Source: Nocardioides luti
Lineage (GTDB): Bacteria; Actinomycetota; Actinomycetes; Propionibacteriales; Nocardioidaceae
Assembly: GCF_014212315.1 (NCBI RefSeq)
Contig: NZ_JACKXE010000002.1
Location: 62,001-126,000 of the forward strand
Length of the DNA stretch: 64,000 nucleotides
Direction: 5' to 3'
A program made the position numbers and the translations under genes. Below, one piece after another: positions 8,532-17,397 of the stretch (its first letter is position 1; every line of letters begins with the position of its first letter). The notes under the pieces were generated by a model, which did no database searches, had not been told where the DNA came from, and was given only the letters and a program-made list of their open reading frames with translations.

Positions 8532-8942
8532 TCAGGCGGTGTGCGTGGCCTTGTCGCGCTGCACGGCGCCGAGGACGCCGTTGACGAAGGCCGGCGACTC
8601 GTCGGTCGACAGCTCGCGCACGAGCGTCATCGCCTCGCTGACGGCGACGGCGTCCGGGACGTCGTCGGCGTACAGCAGCTCGTAGACGCCGAGCCGCAGC
8701 ACGTTGCGGTCCACGGCCGGCATCCGCTCGAGCGTCCAGCCCTCGGAGAACGAGCGCAGCAGCTCGTCGATGCGGGCCTGGTGCTCGACGACGCCGCGCA
8801 CCAGCACGGCGGTGTAGTCGTGGGTCGGTCCCTCACCGTCGGCGATGGCGCGGTCGAGCGCGACGACCGCGCTCTCCGAGCGGAGCTCGGAGGCGAAGAG
8901 GACGTCGAGGGCGCGCTTGCGGGCCTTGGTGCGAGCACTCAT
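8532..8942 (-). CDS. nusB: Transcription antitermination factor NusB
   Basis: 136 residues (usual size), all-helical. Diagnostic stretches are KARKRALDVLFASELR at the N terminus and, at the C terminus, MPAVDRNVLRLGVYELLY and VAVSEAMTLVRELSTDESP followed by FVNGVLGAV. NusB binds boxA RNA with NusE (S10) and supports processive transcription of rRNA operons. The start ATG at 8942 shares its A with the TGA of efp (TGATG), so translation is coupled. The efp-nusB pair is conserved in actinobacteria, including M. tuberculosis. Confidence 0.97.
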   Translation of the reverse strand: MSARTKARKRALDVLFASELRSESAVVALDRAIADGEGPTHDYTAVLVRGVVEHQARIDELLRSFSEGWTLERMPAVDRNVLRLGVYELLYADDVPDAVAVSEAMTLVRELSTDESPAFVNGVLGAVQRDKATHTA

Positions 8943-9505
8943 CAGGACTTGACGCGGCCCATGTAGGACGAGTCGCGCGTGTCGACCTTGACCTTCTCGC
9001 CCTGGTTGATGAACAGCGGCACCTGGATCTCGTGACCGGTCTCCAGGGTGGCCGGCTTGGTGCGGCCGGTGGCCGAGTCGCCGGCCAGGCCGGGCTCGGT
9101 GAAGGTGATGACCAGCTCGACCGAGGCGGGCAGCTCGACGAAGAGCACCCGGCCCTCGTTGGTCGCGACCACGACCTCCTGGTTCTCGAGGAGGAAGTTG
9201 GCGTTGCCGCCGAGGATCTCGGGGGTCACCTCGAGCTGCTCGTAGCTCTGCACGTCCATGAAGACGTACGACGAGCCGTCGTTGTAGAGGTACTGCATCG
9301 AGCGACGGTCGACCGTGGCGGTCTCGACCTTGGTGCCGGCGTTGAAGGTCTTGTCGACGGTCTTGTTCGACTCGACGTTCTTCAGCTTGGTGCGCACGAA
9401 CGCGGGGCCCTTGCCCGGCTTCACGTGCTGGAACTCCACGACGGCCCAGAGCTGACCGTCGATGTTGAGAACCATGCCGTTCTTGAGGTCGTTGGTCGAT
9501 GCCAT
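8942..9505 (-). CDS. efp: Translation elongation factor P
   Basis: 187 residues, the usual EF-P length, with the three beta-barrel domain pattern. The domain I loop that is post-translationally modified in other bacteria reads [20 protein letters not shown], with Lys at the tip (PGKG). The C-terminal motif YMGRVKS ends the protein. EF-P binds the ribosome next to the P-site tRNA and relieves stalling at polyproline, which fits a genome rich in proline tracts (see the ATPase at 3244-4692). It is the first gene of the efp-nusB operon; the 95 bases upstream separate it from the SIMPL gene and should hold its promoter. Confidence 0.97.
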   Translation of the reverse strand: MASTNDLKNGMVLNIDGQLWAVVEFQHVKPGKGPAFVRTKLKNVESNKTVDKTFNAGTKVETATVDRRSMQYLYNDGSSYVFMDVQSYEQLEVTPEILGGNANFLLENQEVVVATNEGRVLFVELPASVELVITFTEPGLAGDSATGRTKPATLETGHEIQVPLFINQGEKVKVDTRDSSYMGRVKS

Positions 9506-9600
9506 GCGCGCGTGTCAGCCTTCGTGTCGTCAGATCGGGGACGTCGCCCCAGGACCTCGCTACGGGGTCCGGGCAACAGCCGCCGAGTCTATCGCCAGAC

Positions 9601-10410
9601 TCACTCAAACTCCCAGACGACCTGCACCGTCACGCCCAGGTCGTCCTTGCCCGCCCGGATCGGCACCGGCAGCGCCGCCGCGGCCCGGTCCATCAGGCCG
9701 TTGAGCTCGTAGGTGTTCGTGAGCGCCGAGCGGTTGCTCGTGGTGACCTCCTTGAGGGTCAGCACGTCCCCGAGGTCCTGGCCGGCGGCGGCGGCGTACT
9801 GCTCGGCCTTGGCGGTCGCCGCCTTCACCGCGGCGGCCCGGGCCTTCGCCATCACCGCGTCGGGGTCGCCGACCTGCAGCCGGATGTCGTTGACCCGCAC
9901 CGCGTTGCCGCCCGCCGCGACGGCGGCGCTGACCGCCTTGCCGCCCTGCTTCAGGTCCTTCACGAGCACCCGCGCCCGCTGGTTGACCTTGTAGCCGCGG
10001 AGCGTGGGCGGGCCGTAGGAGTGGTAGTCGTAGACCGGGTACATCGACAGTCCCGTCGTCTGCACGTCGGCCTTCGCCACGCCGTACGCCGTCAGCGAGC
10101 CGAGCACGCGGTCCATGGTCCGGCTGGCGTCGGCCAGCGCCGTCTCGAGGTCGTCGCGCGTGGCGCCCACCGCCAGCGCGAAGCTCAGCTCGTCCGGCAC
10201 CGCGCTGGCCTCGCCCTTGCCGACCATCGTCAGCGTCCGGGCCTGAGCCGCGGTCGTGCCCGCGGCGGCCGGTGCCGCGAGCGGCTGCCCCGCCGCCTGC
10301 GCCGGCGCGGCTCCCCCGTCGTTCCCCAGCAGGTAGGCGACCACCAATGCCAGGAGCACCAGACCCGCCAGCAGCACGCTCTTCACGCTCACCGTCATCG
10401 TCGAGTTCAT
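9601..10410 (-). CDS. SIMPL (DUF541) domain protein, membrane-anchored or secreted
   Basis: 269 residues. A single hydrophobic segment near the N terminus (SVLLAGLVLLALVVAYLLG) acts as an uncleaved signal or anchor, followed by an Ala/Gln-rich linker. The SIMPL fold follows: LTMVGKGEASAVPDELSFAL, a central VQTTGLSMYPVYDYHSYGPP, GYKVNQRARVLVKDLKQGGK and ALTNTYELNGLMDRA. The family forms oligomeric rings in other bacteria and is linked to envelope stress, but no biochemical role is established. In actinobacteria the aroQ-efp interval often holds pepQ; here it holds this gene and a methyltransferase. Confidence 0.85.
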   Translation of the reverse strand: MNSTMTVSVKSVLLAGLVLLALVVAYLLGNDGGAAPAQAAGQPLAAPAAAGTTAAQARTLTMVGKGEASAVPDELSFALAVGATRDDLETALADASRTMDRVLGSLTAYGVAKADVQTTGLSMYPVYDYHSYGPPTLRGYKVNQRARVLVKDLKQGGKAVSAAVAAGGNAVRVNDIRLQVGDPDAVMAKARAAAVKAATAKAEQYAAAAGQDLGDVLTLKEVTTSNRSALTNTYELNGLMDRAAAALPVPIRAGKDDLGVTVQVVWEFE

Positions 10411-10446
10411 GGGGCTGGGACGGCCGCCGTCGCCGGCGGGTTCCGC

Positions 10447-10465
10447 CGAGTCGGCGCATCTGCAG
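10447..10465 (+). repeat. Copy 1 of a 19-base interspersed repeat
   Basis: This stretch reads CGAGTCGGCGCATCTGCAG. The same sequence, with at most one change, recurs three times at 11331-11410 on the other side of the methyltransferase gene. It lies in the 69-base gap between the SIMPL gene and the methyltransferase gene. No function is assigned. Confidence 0.75.
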
Positions 10466-10479
10466 ACGCGGGAGGGTCC

Positions 10480-11235
10480 TCAGCGGGGCTCGCACACGCA
10501 GAGCTGGAGCGGCGAGGCTCCGTCGAACGGCGTGCCCGACCAGTCGCCGTACCTGCTGACGAGCCGCAGGCCGCCGAGCTCCAGCAGCAGCGGCAGCTCC
10601 TGCGGGAAGATGCTCCGGAGCTCCAGAGGGGCGACCACGACCGCCGGGTCGGTGTCGGTCGACAGGTGCCAGGTGCCGCGCGTCACTTGGGCGAGCGCGT
10701 CGTACGTCTCCGCCACCTCGACCCGCACCCGGCCCAGGTCCGGGTCGGTGAACGAGAGCGACTCCCGGTTGCGACGCACGCCGTCGGCCTCCGCCAGCAT
10801 CCGCACGCTCGGGTTGAACACGTCGAGGACGAGGCGTCCCCCGGGTGCGAGGTGGCGCCGGACGGACGCGAGGCAGCTCACGAGGTCGTCAGCCTCGAGC
10901 AGGTGCAGCAGGGAGTTGGCCGCGATGACCACGAGGTCGAACGTGCGGCCCAGGTCGAAGGCCGTCATGTCCCCCTGCACCCACTCGAGCACGACACCGT
11001 GCTCGTCCGCCTTGCGACGGGCCTCGGCCAGCATCGACGCGGACAGGTCCAGGCCCACGCACGAGCTCCCGTCGGCGGCGATGGGGATCAGCTTGTGCCC
11101 GGTGCCGCAGCCGAGCTCGAGCACCCGGCCTCCCGACCCGGCCGCCTGGGCGCGATAGAACTCCACCGAGGCACCGCCGCCCGGGAACATCAGGTCGTAG
11201 AGCCGCGCCTCTGCGTAGAACGCTTCCTCCACCAC
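10480..11235 (-). CDS. Class I SAM-dependent methyltransferase
   Basis: 251 residues with a complete SAM-binding domain. Motif I is GGRVLELGCGTGHKLIPIAA, then the acidic residue in CVGLDLSASML, then LEWVQGDMTAFDLGRTFDLV (motifs II and III). The C-terminal region of beta strands (TRGTWHLSTDTDPAVVVAPL) is typical of methyltransferases of the UbiE/ubiquinone type that act on small molecules. The substrate is unknown. The gene is flanked on both sides by copies of the CGAGTCGGCGCATCTGCAG repeat and sits in an interval that varies between actinobacteria, so it may be a lineage-specific insertion. Confidence 0.8.
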   Translation of the reverse strand: MVEEAFYAEARLYDLMFPGGGASVEFYRAQAAGSGGRVLELGCGTGHKLIPIAADGSSCVGLDLSASMLAEARRKADEHGVVLEWVQGDMTAFDLGRTFDLVVIAANSLLHLLEADDLVSCLASVRRHLAPGGRLVLDVFNPSVRMLAEADGVRRNRESLSFTDPDLGRVRVEVAETYDALAQVTRGTWHLSTDTDPAVVVAPLELRSIFPQELPLLLELGGLRLVSRYGDWSGTPFDGASPLQLCVCEPR

Positions 11236-11330
11236 GACGTGTGCTCCTGTTCGACGGCTCCGCAGGCAGGCTCCTGCACCAGGACTACATCACGGGCTGG
11301 GGTGCGGCGCCGGCACGACGCACGCGACCC

Positions 11331-11410
11331 CGAGTCGGCGCGTCTGCAGACGCCAGTTTCTGCAGATGCGCCGACTCGGCGGTCCTGGGAGCTGCAGATG
11401 CGCCGACTCG
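11331..11410. repeat. Three copies of the 19-base repeat forming a long hairpin
   Basis: Copy 2 at 11331-11349 is forward, with one change (GCG instead of GCA at the tenth to twelfth bases). Copies 3 at 11360-11378 and 4 at 11392-11410 are inverted. Copies 2 and 3 form a 19-base stem with one mismatch and a 10-base loop, just downstream of the aroQ stop codon at 11417. The structure could terminate aro operon transcription on the minus strand. No T-run is visible, so a terminator role is inference. Confidence 0.75.
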
Positions 11411-11416
11411 GCGGGC

Positions 11417-11857
11417 TCAGGAGCGGGCGACGACCTCGAGGGCCAGGCGGTAGCCCTCGACGCCGTGCCCGGCGATCACCTCGACGGCGTGCGGGGTGAC
11501 CACCGAGGTGTGGCGGAACTCCTCGGGCCGCTGGAGCGGCTCGGAGAGGTGCACCTCGACGAGCGGGGCGACGAGCTGGGAGCAGGCGTCGTACAGCGCG
11601 TAGGAGTAGTGGGTCCAGGCGCCGGCGTTGAGGACGACCGGGACGACGTCGTCGGCGGCGGCGTTGAGCCAGTCGAGCAGGTCGCCCTCGTGGTTGGTCT
11701 GGCGCACCTCGACCTCGAGCCCGAGGTCGGCGCCCCAGGTGACGCACCGGTGCGCGAGCTCGGCGTGGGTGGTGGTGCCGTAGATCTCGGGCTGGCGGCG
11801 GCCGAGGCGACCGAGGTTCGGCCCGTTGAGCACCAGCACCCGCCGCGGCGTGCTCAC
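11417..11857 (-). CDS. aroQ: 3-dehydroquinate dehydratase, type II
   Basis: 146 residues, the type II size. The N terminus NGPNLGRLGRRQPEIYG carries the active-site loop Arg and the catalytic Tyr. The substrate motif is VLNAGAWTHYSYALYDA, and VEVHLSEPLQRPEEFRHTSV follows the pattern EVHLSN with the catalytic His nearby. It converts 3-dehydroquinate to 3-dehydroshikimate in the shikimate pathway. The GTG start at 11857 overlaps the aroB TGA (GTGA), making it the last gene of the aroC-aroK-aroB-aroQ chain. The loop residues GRRQ differ slightly from the common GTRE. Confidence 0.94.
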   Translation of the reverse strand: MSTPRRVLVLNGPNLGRLGRRQPEIYGTTTHAELAHRCVTWGADLGLEVEVRQTNHEGDLLDWLNAAADDVVPVVLNAGAWTHYSYALYDACSQLVAPLVEVHLSEPLQRPEEFRHTSVVTPHAVEVIAGHGVEGYRLALEVVARS

Positions 11858-12954
11858 GCGCGCCCGCCCACGAGGACGTCGAAGGCGCTGCGGAGGTCGA
11901 CCTCCGACGGCCCGGCGAGCACGGTCGGCACCGCGAGGTCGGAGAGCACGACGAAGCGCAGCTGCGAGCCGCGGGTCTTCTTGTCCACCTTCATGGCGGC
12001 GTGCAGCTCGTCGAAGGAGGCGCCGTCGTACGTCGTGGGCAGGCCGACCCGCGCGAACGCCGCGTGGTGCCGCGCGACGATCTGGGGCGCGAGGGTGCCG
12101 GCCCGGCTGGCCAGCTCGGCGACATAGACGCAGCCGAGCGCCACCGCCTCGCCGTGCCGGATGCCGTAGTTCTCGGCGCGCTCGATCGCGTGCGCCATCG
12201 TGTGGCCGTAGTTGAGGACCTCGCGTCCGGGGTGGCCGCCGAAGCCGCCGGTCTCCTTGAGGTCGGCCACCACGACGTCGATCTTGACGCGGATCGCGCG
12301 CTCCACGAGCTCGCGCAGGACGGGCGAGTCCGCGGTCAGCGTCTCGGGATCGGTGGTCTCGACCAGCTCGAGGATCCGGGGGTCGGCGATGAAGCCGCAC
12401 TTGACCACCTCGCCGAGCCCGGCGACGAGCTCGGGGCGCGGCAGCGTGGCCAGCGTGGCGAGGTCACAGAGCACGCCGGCGGGCTCGTGGAAGGAGCCGA
12501 CCAGGTTCTTGCCGCTGCGCGTGTTGACGCCGGTCTTGCCGCCCACGGCCGCGTCGACCATGGCCAGCAGCGTGGTCGGCACGTGCACGACCCGGACGCC
12601 GCGCAGCCAGGTCGCGGCGACGAACCCGCCGAGGTCGGTGGTGGCGCCGCCGCCGAAGGTCACGATCGCGTCGGAGCGGGTGAATCCCGCCTCGCCGAGC
12701 GCGTCCCAGCACGCCACGGCCACCGCGGCGCCCTTGGCGCGCTCCCCGTCGGGGATGGGCAGCACCATGACGTCGTACGCCGCCGCGAGCGAGTCCAGGA
12801 CGGGTCGGACCAGGTCGCCGAGCGCGTCGGAGAAGACCACGGCGACCCGCTGGACGCCGACGCCGAGCATGCCGGGCAGCCGCTCGGCGAGGTCGCTGCC
12901 GACCACGACGTCGTACGGCGACGCTCCGCCCACCGAGAGCACGGTGTCGTTCAT
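11854..12954 (-). CDS. aroB: 3-dehydroquinate synthase
   Basis: 366 residues, normal for AroB. The NAD-binding loop is IVTFGGGATTDLGGFVAATW, followed by RVVHVPTTLLAMVDAAVGGK and TGVNTRSGKNLVGSFHEPAG. Metal and substrate ligands appear in LVAGLGEVVKCGFI, in LNYGHTMAHAIE, and in the His of LAPQIVARHHAAF. It converts DAHP to 3-dehydroquinate in the cytoplasm using NAD and a divalent metal. The ATG at 12954 overlaps the TGA of aroK (ATGA) and its own TGA overlaps the aroQ GTG, so translation is coupled on both sides. Confidence 0.97.
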   Translation of the reverse strand: MNDTVLSVGGASPYDVVVGSDLAERLPGMLGVGVQRVAVVFSDALGDLVRPVLDSLAAAYDVMVLPIPDGERAKGAAVAVACWDALGEAGFTRSDAIVTFGGGATTDLGGFVAATWLRGVRVVHVPTTLLAMVDAAVGGKTGVNTRSGKNLVGSFHEPAGVLCDLATLATLPRPELVAGLGEVVKCGFIADPRILELVETTDPETLTADSPVLRELVERAIRVKIDVVVADLKETGGFGGHPGREVLNYGHTMAHAIERAENYGIRHGEAVALGCVYVAELASRAGTLAPQIVARHHAAFARVGLPTTYDGASFDELHAAMKVDKKTRGSQLRFVVLSDLAVPTVLAGPSEVDLRSAFDVLVGGRA

Positions 12955-13457
12955 GCGAGCCCCTCCCTGATCTCCCTCGCGACATCCTCGGGGGTGCGCC
13001 CATCGGTGTCCACGACCAGCATGGCGACCGAGGCGTACACCGGGGCGCGTTCGTCGAGAAGGGCCTTGATCCGGGAGCGGACGTTGCCCAGCAGCAGGGG
13101 CCGGCCGGTGCCGAGGCCGACCCGCTTCACCGCGTCGGCGAGCCCGACGCGGAGGAAGACCACGCGGTGCCCGGCGAGCAGCGCCCGGGTGTCGGGGTCG
13201 AGCACGGCGCCGCCGCCGAGCGACAGCACGCCGTCGTGCTCGGCCAGGGCCGCGGCGACCGCGGCCTTCTCGAGCGACCGGAAGTGCGCCTCGCCGGGGT
13301 CGAGGAAGATGTCGGCGATCTCCCGGCCCTCGGCGGCGACGATGTCGGCGTCGGTGTCGCGGGCGGCCACGCCCCACTCACGGGCCAGCAGGCCGGCCAC
13401 CGTGGACTTGCCGGCTCCCGGCGCTCCGACGAGGACGGCGCGCGGGGCGCCGGTCAC
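12951..13457 (-). CDS. aroK: Shikimate kinase
   Basis: 168 residues. The Walker A loop is [18 protein letters not shown], the substrate Asp lies in [12 protein letters not shown], and the shikimate-binding GGG is [10 protein letters not shown]. The lid region Arg is in GTGRPLLLG. It phosphorylates the 3-hydroxyl of shikimate. It overlaps aroC by four bases (ATGA) and aroB by four bases. In M. tuberculosis the order aroF(C)-aroK-aroB-aroD(Q) is the same, which supports orthology. Confidence 0.96.
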   Translation of the reverse strand: MTGAPRAVLVGAPGAGKSTVAGLLAREWGVAARDTDADIVAAEGREIADIFLDPGEAHFRSLEKAAVAAALAEHDGVLSLGGGAVLDPDTRALLAGHRVVFLRVGLADAVKRVGLGTGRPLLLGNVRSRIKALLDERAPVYASVAMLVVDTDGRTPEDVAREIREGLA

Positions 13458-14632
13458 CGGAACCTCAGCGTGTCCAGGTAGCTCTGGTGGTTGCGGCGGG
13501 TCTCGGCCACGGAGTCGCCGCCGAACTTCTCCAGCACGGCGTCGGCCAGCACCAGCGCGACCATCGCCTCGGCGACGATGCCGGCGGCGGGAACCGCGCA
13601 GACGTCGGAGCGCTGGTGGTTCGCGACGGCTTCCTCACCGGTCGCGACGTCGACGGTGCGGAGCGCCCGCGGGACGGTCGCGATCGGCTTCATCGCGGCC
13701 CGCACGCGCAGCACCTCACCGGTGGTCATGCCGCCCTCGGTGCCGCCGGAGCGGCCGCTGACCCGACGGATGCCGTCGGCGGTGGGGACGATCTCGTCGT
13801 GCGCCTTCGAGCCGGGGGTGGCCGCGAGCTCGAAGCCGTCGCCGACCTCGACGCCCTTGATCGCCTGGATGCCCATCAGGGCGCCGGCCAGCCGCGAGTC
13901 GAGGCGGCGGTCCCAGTGCACGTGCGAGCCGAGGCCCGGCGGCAGGCCGTGGACGACGACCTCGACGACGCCGCCGAGGGTGTCGCCGTCGGTGTGCGCC
14001 TGGTCGATCGCGGCGACCATCGCGGCCGCGGCGTCGCGGTCCAGGCAGCGGACCGGGTCCTCGTCGAGGCGGGCCACGTCGTCGGGCTCGGGCCACAGGC
14101 CGGCCGGGGCGCGGACGCCGCCGAGCTCGATCACGTGCGACACGATCCGGGCGCCGACGGCCTGCTCGAGGAAGTTGCTGGCCACACGGCCGAGCGCCAC
14201 GCGTGCGGCGGTCTCGCGGGCGGAAGCGCGCTCGAGGACCGGGCGGGCCTCCTGGAAGTCGTACTTCTGCATGCCGGCCAGGTCGGCGTGGCCGGGGCGC
14301 GGACGGGTCAGGGCGGCGTTGCGGGCCAGCGCCTCGAGCTCGACCGGGTCCACGGGGTCGGCCGACATGACCTTCTCCCACTTGGGCCACTCGGTGTTGC
14401 CAACCTCGATCGCCACCGGACCACCCATGGTCCGGCCGTGGCGGATGCCGCCGGTGAGGGTGACCTCGTCCTGCTCGAACTTCATCCGGGCGCCGCGGCC
14501 GTAGCCGAGGCGGCGCCGCGCGAGCGACTCCTGGATGTCGGCGGTCGTCACCTCGACGTGGGCCGGGAGCCCCTCGAGGATCGCGACCAGGGACGGGCCG
14601 TGGGACTCGCCCGCGGTGAGCCAACGCAGCAT
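13454..14632 (-). CDS. aroC: Chorismate synthase
   Basis: 392 residues. Signature regions include [20 protein letters not shown] at the N terminus and [20 protein letters not shown] with [19 protein letters not shown]. Later come [34 protein letters not shown] and [20 protein letters not shown]. It makes chorismate from EPSP and needs reduced FMN. It is the first gene of the four-gene aro chain, starting at an ATG at 14632 about 34 bases after the prepilin peptidase gene, so the whole run from alaS may be transcribed together. Confidence 0.97.
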   Translation of the reverse strand: MLRWLTAGESHGPSLVAILEGLPAHVEVTTADIQESLARRRLGYGRGARMKFEQDEVTLTGGIRHGRTMGGPVAIEVGNTEWPKWEKVMSADPVDPVELEALARNAALTRPRPGHADLAGMQKYDFQEARPVLERASARETAARVALGRVASNFLEQAVGARIVSHVIELGGVRAPAGLWPEPDDVARLDEDPVRCLDRDAAAAMVAAIDQAHTDGDTLGGVVEVVVHGLPPGLGSHVHWDRRLDSRLAGALMGIQAIKGVEVGDGFELAATPGSKAHDEIVPTADGIRRVSGRSGGTEGGMTTGEVLRVRAAMKPIATVPRALRTVDVATGEEAVANHQRSDVCAVPAAGIVAEAMVALVLADAVLEKFGGDSVAETRRNHQSYLDTLRFR

Positions 14633-14666
14633 GCGGTCAGTCTTTCACGGGTGGCGGGCGCCGCCC

Positions 14667-15410
14667 TCAGGCTCCCCCGCCGACGAGATGCGACCAGAGC
14701 GCCCCGCCCCAGACGATGCCGACCAGCGCGCCCACCAGCATCGCCGGGCCGAAGGGGAACGGCGTCCGCAGCAGGGCCCGGTCCCGCCGGACGACCGCTA
14801 GGAGGAGCCCGGGCAGCCCGAACACGACGAACGCCGCGTAGGTCCCCACGACCACCTCGCCCCACCCCAGGTGGCCCAGGACGAAGCCGAGCAGCGCGGA
14901 GAGCCGCACGTCGCCGTACCCCATCCCCGTGGAGCGGACGAACCACAGCACGAAGAAGAACGCCCCGACCACGGCCATGGCGACCAGCCCGCGCAGCAGG
15001 GGCCGCGCGTCCTGCTGGACCAGCGCGAGCACCCCCGCCAGCACCACCACCGTCACGTGCACCGGTCGGACCACCCTGGTCGGCAGCAGCCGGGTCCGCA
15101 GGTCGACGTACGCGAGCAGCACCCCCGCAGGGACGACGGGTACGACGACGAGCAGCGCCCACGTGGCCCCGAGCGCACCCCCGACGACGGCGCCGGCCAG
15201 GCCGGCGACCGCGGCGCAGCGGACCGCCAGGCCGGGAGCGGCGGCCAGGTCGGTGTAGAGCGGCTTGAGGCCCTCGCGGGCGACCTGCTCGGGGTCCTCG
15301 TCGGGATCGGGCGCCGGCTCCGGCAGCAGCGCCAGGACCCGCGGCACCATCAGCCCGGCCAGGGCGCACCCCAGCGCGACCAGGACCGCCGTGAGGACGG
15401 CGCTGCTCAC
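14667..15410 (-). CDS. Prepilin peptidase, A24 family (short form)
   Basis: 247 residues with about seven hydrophobic helices. The two catalytic aspartates of the TadV/PilD aspartyl peptidase family are visible in YVDLRTRLLP and GMGYGDVRLS. The N-terminal zinc/methyltransferase domain of full-length PilD is absent, as in archaeal-like and Flp-type prepilin peptidases. A charged cytoplasmic loop (PEPAPDPDEDPEQVAREG) follows the first helix. It should cleave leader peptides of Tad/Flp or type IV pilins. No pilin gene is in the window. The GTG at 15410 overlaps the aroE stop (GTGA). Rv2551c of M. tuberculosis occupies the same position. Confidence 0.88.
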   Translation of the reverse strand: MSSAVLTAVLVALGCALAGLMVPRVLALLPEPAPDPDEDPEQVAREGLKPLYTDLAAAPGLAVRCAAVAGLAGAVVGGALGATWALLVVVPVVPAGVLLAYVDLRTRLLPTRVVRPVHVTVVVLAGVLALVQQDARPLLRGLVAMAVVGAFFFVLWFVRSTGMGYGDVRLSALLGFVLGHLGWGEVVVGTYAAFVVFGLPGLLLAVVRRDRALLRTPFPFGPAMLVGALVGIVWGGALWSHLVGGGA

Positions 15411-16255
15411 CCCGCGGCCCGGCGTCCGGCGAGCGCCTCCTCGCCCGCGGCGCGCATCGCGTCGCGGGGGCACGGGAGCCCGGTGAACAGCTCGAACTGC
15501 AGGGCGGCCTGGTGCACGAGCAGGTCGAGCCCGCCCACGAGCACCGCGCCCCGCGACGCGGCAGCCGCGGCGAGCGGCGTCGGCCACGGGTCGTAGAGCA
15601 CCTCGAAGACCACCAGCGCACCGGAGCAGCGCTCCACCAGCCCGGAGTCCTGGGCCTCGGGCGGGATCGTGGAGACCACGACCTCGCCGTCGACGACGCC
15701 GTCGGCGAGCGAGCCGACCTCGACCCGGGGACGCGCGGGGTGGCGGCCGAGGGCGGCCAGGGCCTCGGCGGCGCGCTCGGGCGACCGGACGAGCAGGGTG
15801 ACCCGCTCCGCGCCCAGGTCACAGAGGGCCAGCCCCGTCGAGGCGGCCGTGGCGCCGCCGCCCAGCACGGTGCCGGCGGTGACGGGTCCGGCGTACCGCT
15901 CGCGGACCGCGGCCGCCGCACCCGGCAGGTCGGTGTTGTCCGCAAGGACCACCGCGCCGTCCTCGAGCAGCAGCGTGTTCGCGGCACCCGCCAACGCGGC
16001 CCGCTGCGAGACGACCGGTGCCAGCGCCATCGCGGTCCGCTTGAGCGGCATGGTCAGCGAGAGGCCCCGCCAGTCGGCACCCAGCCCGGCGAGGTGCGCC
16101 GCCAGGTCGTCCTCGCCGACCCGCTCGGCGCCGTACGACCAGCCCAGCCCCGTCGCGGCGTACGCCGCCCGGTGCAGCACCGGCGACAGCGAGTGCGCGA
16201 TCGGGTCACCGAGCACCCCGCAGCGTCGGGCCTGGCCCGGGTCGACGGCCGCCAT
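15407..16255 (-). CDS. aroE: Shikimate dehydrogenase
   Basis: 282 residues. The substrate-binding N-terminal domain starts GVLGDPIAHSLSPVLHRAAY (SLSP motif), with the catalytic Lys in LSLTMPLKRTAMA and the Asp in ADNTDLPG. The NADP Rossmann motif is VLGGGATAASTGLALCDLGA, and the C-terminal GGLDLLVHQAALQFELF is typical. It reduces 3-dehydroshikimate to shikimate. The ATG at 16255 shares one base with the mltG stop (TGATG). It belongs to the shikimate pathway whose other genes lie just downstream. Confidence 0.95.
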   Translation of the reverse strand: MAAVDPGQARRCGVLGDPIAHSLSPVLHRAAYAATGLGWSYGAERVGEDDLAAHLAGLGADWRGLSLTMPLKRTAMALAPVVSQRAALAGAANTLLLEDGAVVLADNTDLPGAAAAVRERYAGPVTAGTVLGGGATAASTGLALCDLGAERVTLLVRSPERAAEALAALGRHPARPRVEVGSLADGVVDGEVVVSTIPPEAQDSGLVERCSGALVVFEVLYDPWPTPLAAAAASRGAVLVGGLDLLVHQAALQFELFTGLPCPRDAMRAAGEEALAGRRAAG

Positions 16256-17397
16256 CAGCAGGCGTCGGACGTCTCGCAGTACTGCTCGAACTCCCGCTTG
16301 TACGACAGGAACTCGTCGTAGGTCGTGGCGAACTTGGTCTCGCCCGTGCGCAGGTTGACCGTCACGTAGTAGAACCACGGGCCCTCGGTGGGGTTCGCGG
16401 CCGCCGCGATCGCGGCGTCGCCCGGCGCCTCGATCGGCGTGGGCGGGAGGCCGGGGCGCGTGTAGGTGTTGTACGGCGTGTCCTGCTGCAGCTGCTCGGT
16501 CGTCAGCGCGACGCCCAGCTTCTGCTGCAGGCCGTAGTTCACCGAGGCGTCGATCTGGAGCAGGCCGTTGGTCTCGTCGCCCTCGAGGCGGTTGTAGATC
16601 ACCCGGGCGACCTTGCCGCGGTCGTCGTCGCTGCCGGCCTCGGCCTCGACCAGGCTGGCGACGATCATGATCTGCGCCGGCGTATAGCCCAGCCGATCGG
16701 CGGCACCGGTGAGGTCGGCGTCGTCCGCCGCCTGCTGCCAGCGCTTGACCATCGTCTGCAGGATCGACTTGGCGGTGGCGTCCGGCCCGAAGTCGTAGGT
16801 CGAGGGGAAGAGGTAGCCCTCGGCGTTGCCGTTGGCGTAGTCCGGCAGCCCGATCGAGGACGGGTTGGCCAGCAGCTTGTTGTACGCCGCCGCGGAGAAG
16901 TCGGTCTTGTCCGCCAGCAGCGCGACGATGTCCTTGACCCGCAGGCCCTCGGGGATCGTCACGGTGCTCTTGATGATGTTGCCGGGGTCGACGAGGATCT
17001 TCAGGGCGTCGGCCGCCTGCATCTCCTTCTTGAGCTGGTAGTAGCCCACCTGGATCCCGGTCGAGTCCGGGTTCGCGTTCGCGGCGTCGAGGAACGCCTG
17101 CACGGAGGCGACGACCTTCTTGTCCTTCAGGTCGCGCCCGATCTGGGCGATGCTGTCGCCCTGGCTGACCTGGAAGGTGACCTTGCCGCGTCCCGGACCC
17201 TCGAAGTCCTGGGCGGAGGAGAACTGGCTGCGCAGCAGGTCCACGCCCTTGGTCACGACGAAGTAGAAGCCGCCCACCACGACCGCCAGGGCCACGAGCA
17301 CCGCGAGGCAGCTCTTGAAGCCGCGCCGCTTGCGGCGCCGACCACCCACCGTGGGCTGGTCGTCGTCGTGCTCGGGTTCCAGGATCTGGTCAGTCAT
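16255..17397 (-). CDS. mltG: Endolytic peptidoglycan transglycosylase MltG
   Basis: 380 residues. A cytoplasmic N terminus rich in Arg/Lys (GGRRRKRRGFKSCL) precedes a single transmembrane helix (LAVLVALAVVVGGFYFVV). A LysM-like segment follows (VTFQVSQGDSIAQIGRDLKD), then the YceG/MltG domain with TIPEGLRVKDI, EGYLFPSTYDFGP, and the catalytic Glu in IMIVASLVEAEAG. The end of the domain shows YNTYTRPGLPPTPIEAPGDA. It cuts nascent glycan strands and sets glycan length at the membrane. The ATG at 17397 overlaps the ruvX end by eight bases; longer in-frame starts would run further into ruvX. Confidence 0.94.
   Translation of the reverse strand: MTDQILEPEHDDDQPTVGGRRRKRRGFKSCLAVLVALAVVVGGFYFVVTKGVDLLRSQFSSAQDFEGPGRGKVTFQVSQGDSIAQIGRDLKDKKVVASVQAFLDAANANPDSTGIQVGYYQLKKEMQAADALKILVDPGNIIKSTVTIPEGLRVKDIVALLADKTDFSAAAYNKLLANPSSIGLPDYANGNAEGYLFPSTYDFGPDATAKSILQTMVKRWQQAADDADLTGAADRLGYTPAQIMIVASLVEAEAGSDDDRGKVARVIYNRLEGDETNGLLQIDASVNYGLQQKLGVALTTEQLQQDTPYNTYTRPGLPPTPIEAPGDAAIAAAANPTEGPWFYYVTVNLRTGETKFATTYDEFLSYKREFEQYCETSDAC

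Noticed and set aside
4810-8685. Plus-strand reading frame of about 1,290 codons
   Set aside because: It spans the antisense of the two oxidoreductase genes, the DUF1206 gene and part of nusB. The product is low in complexity and rich in V/R/G/D, and the real genes on the other strand have full motifs.
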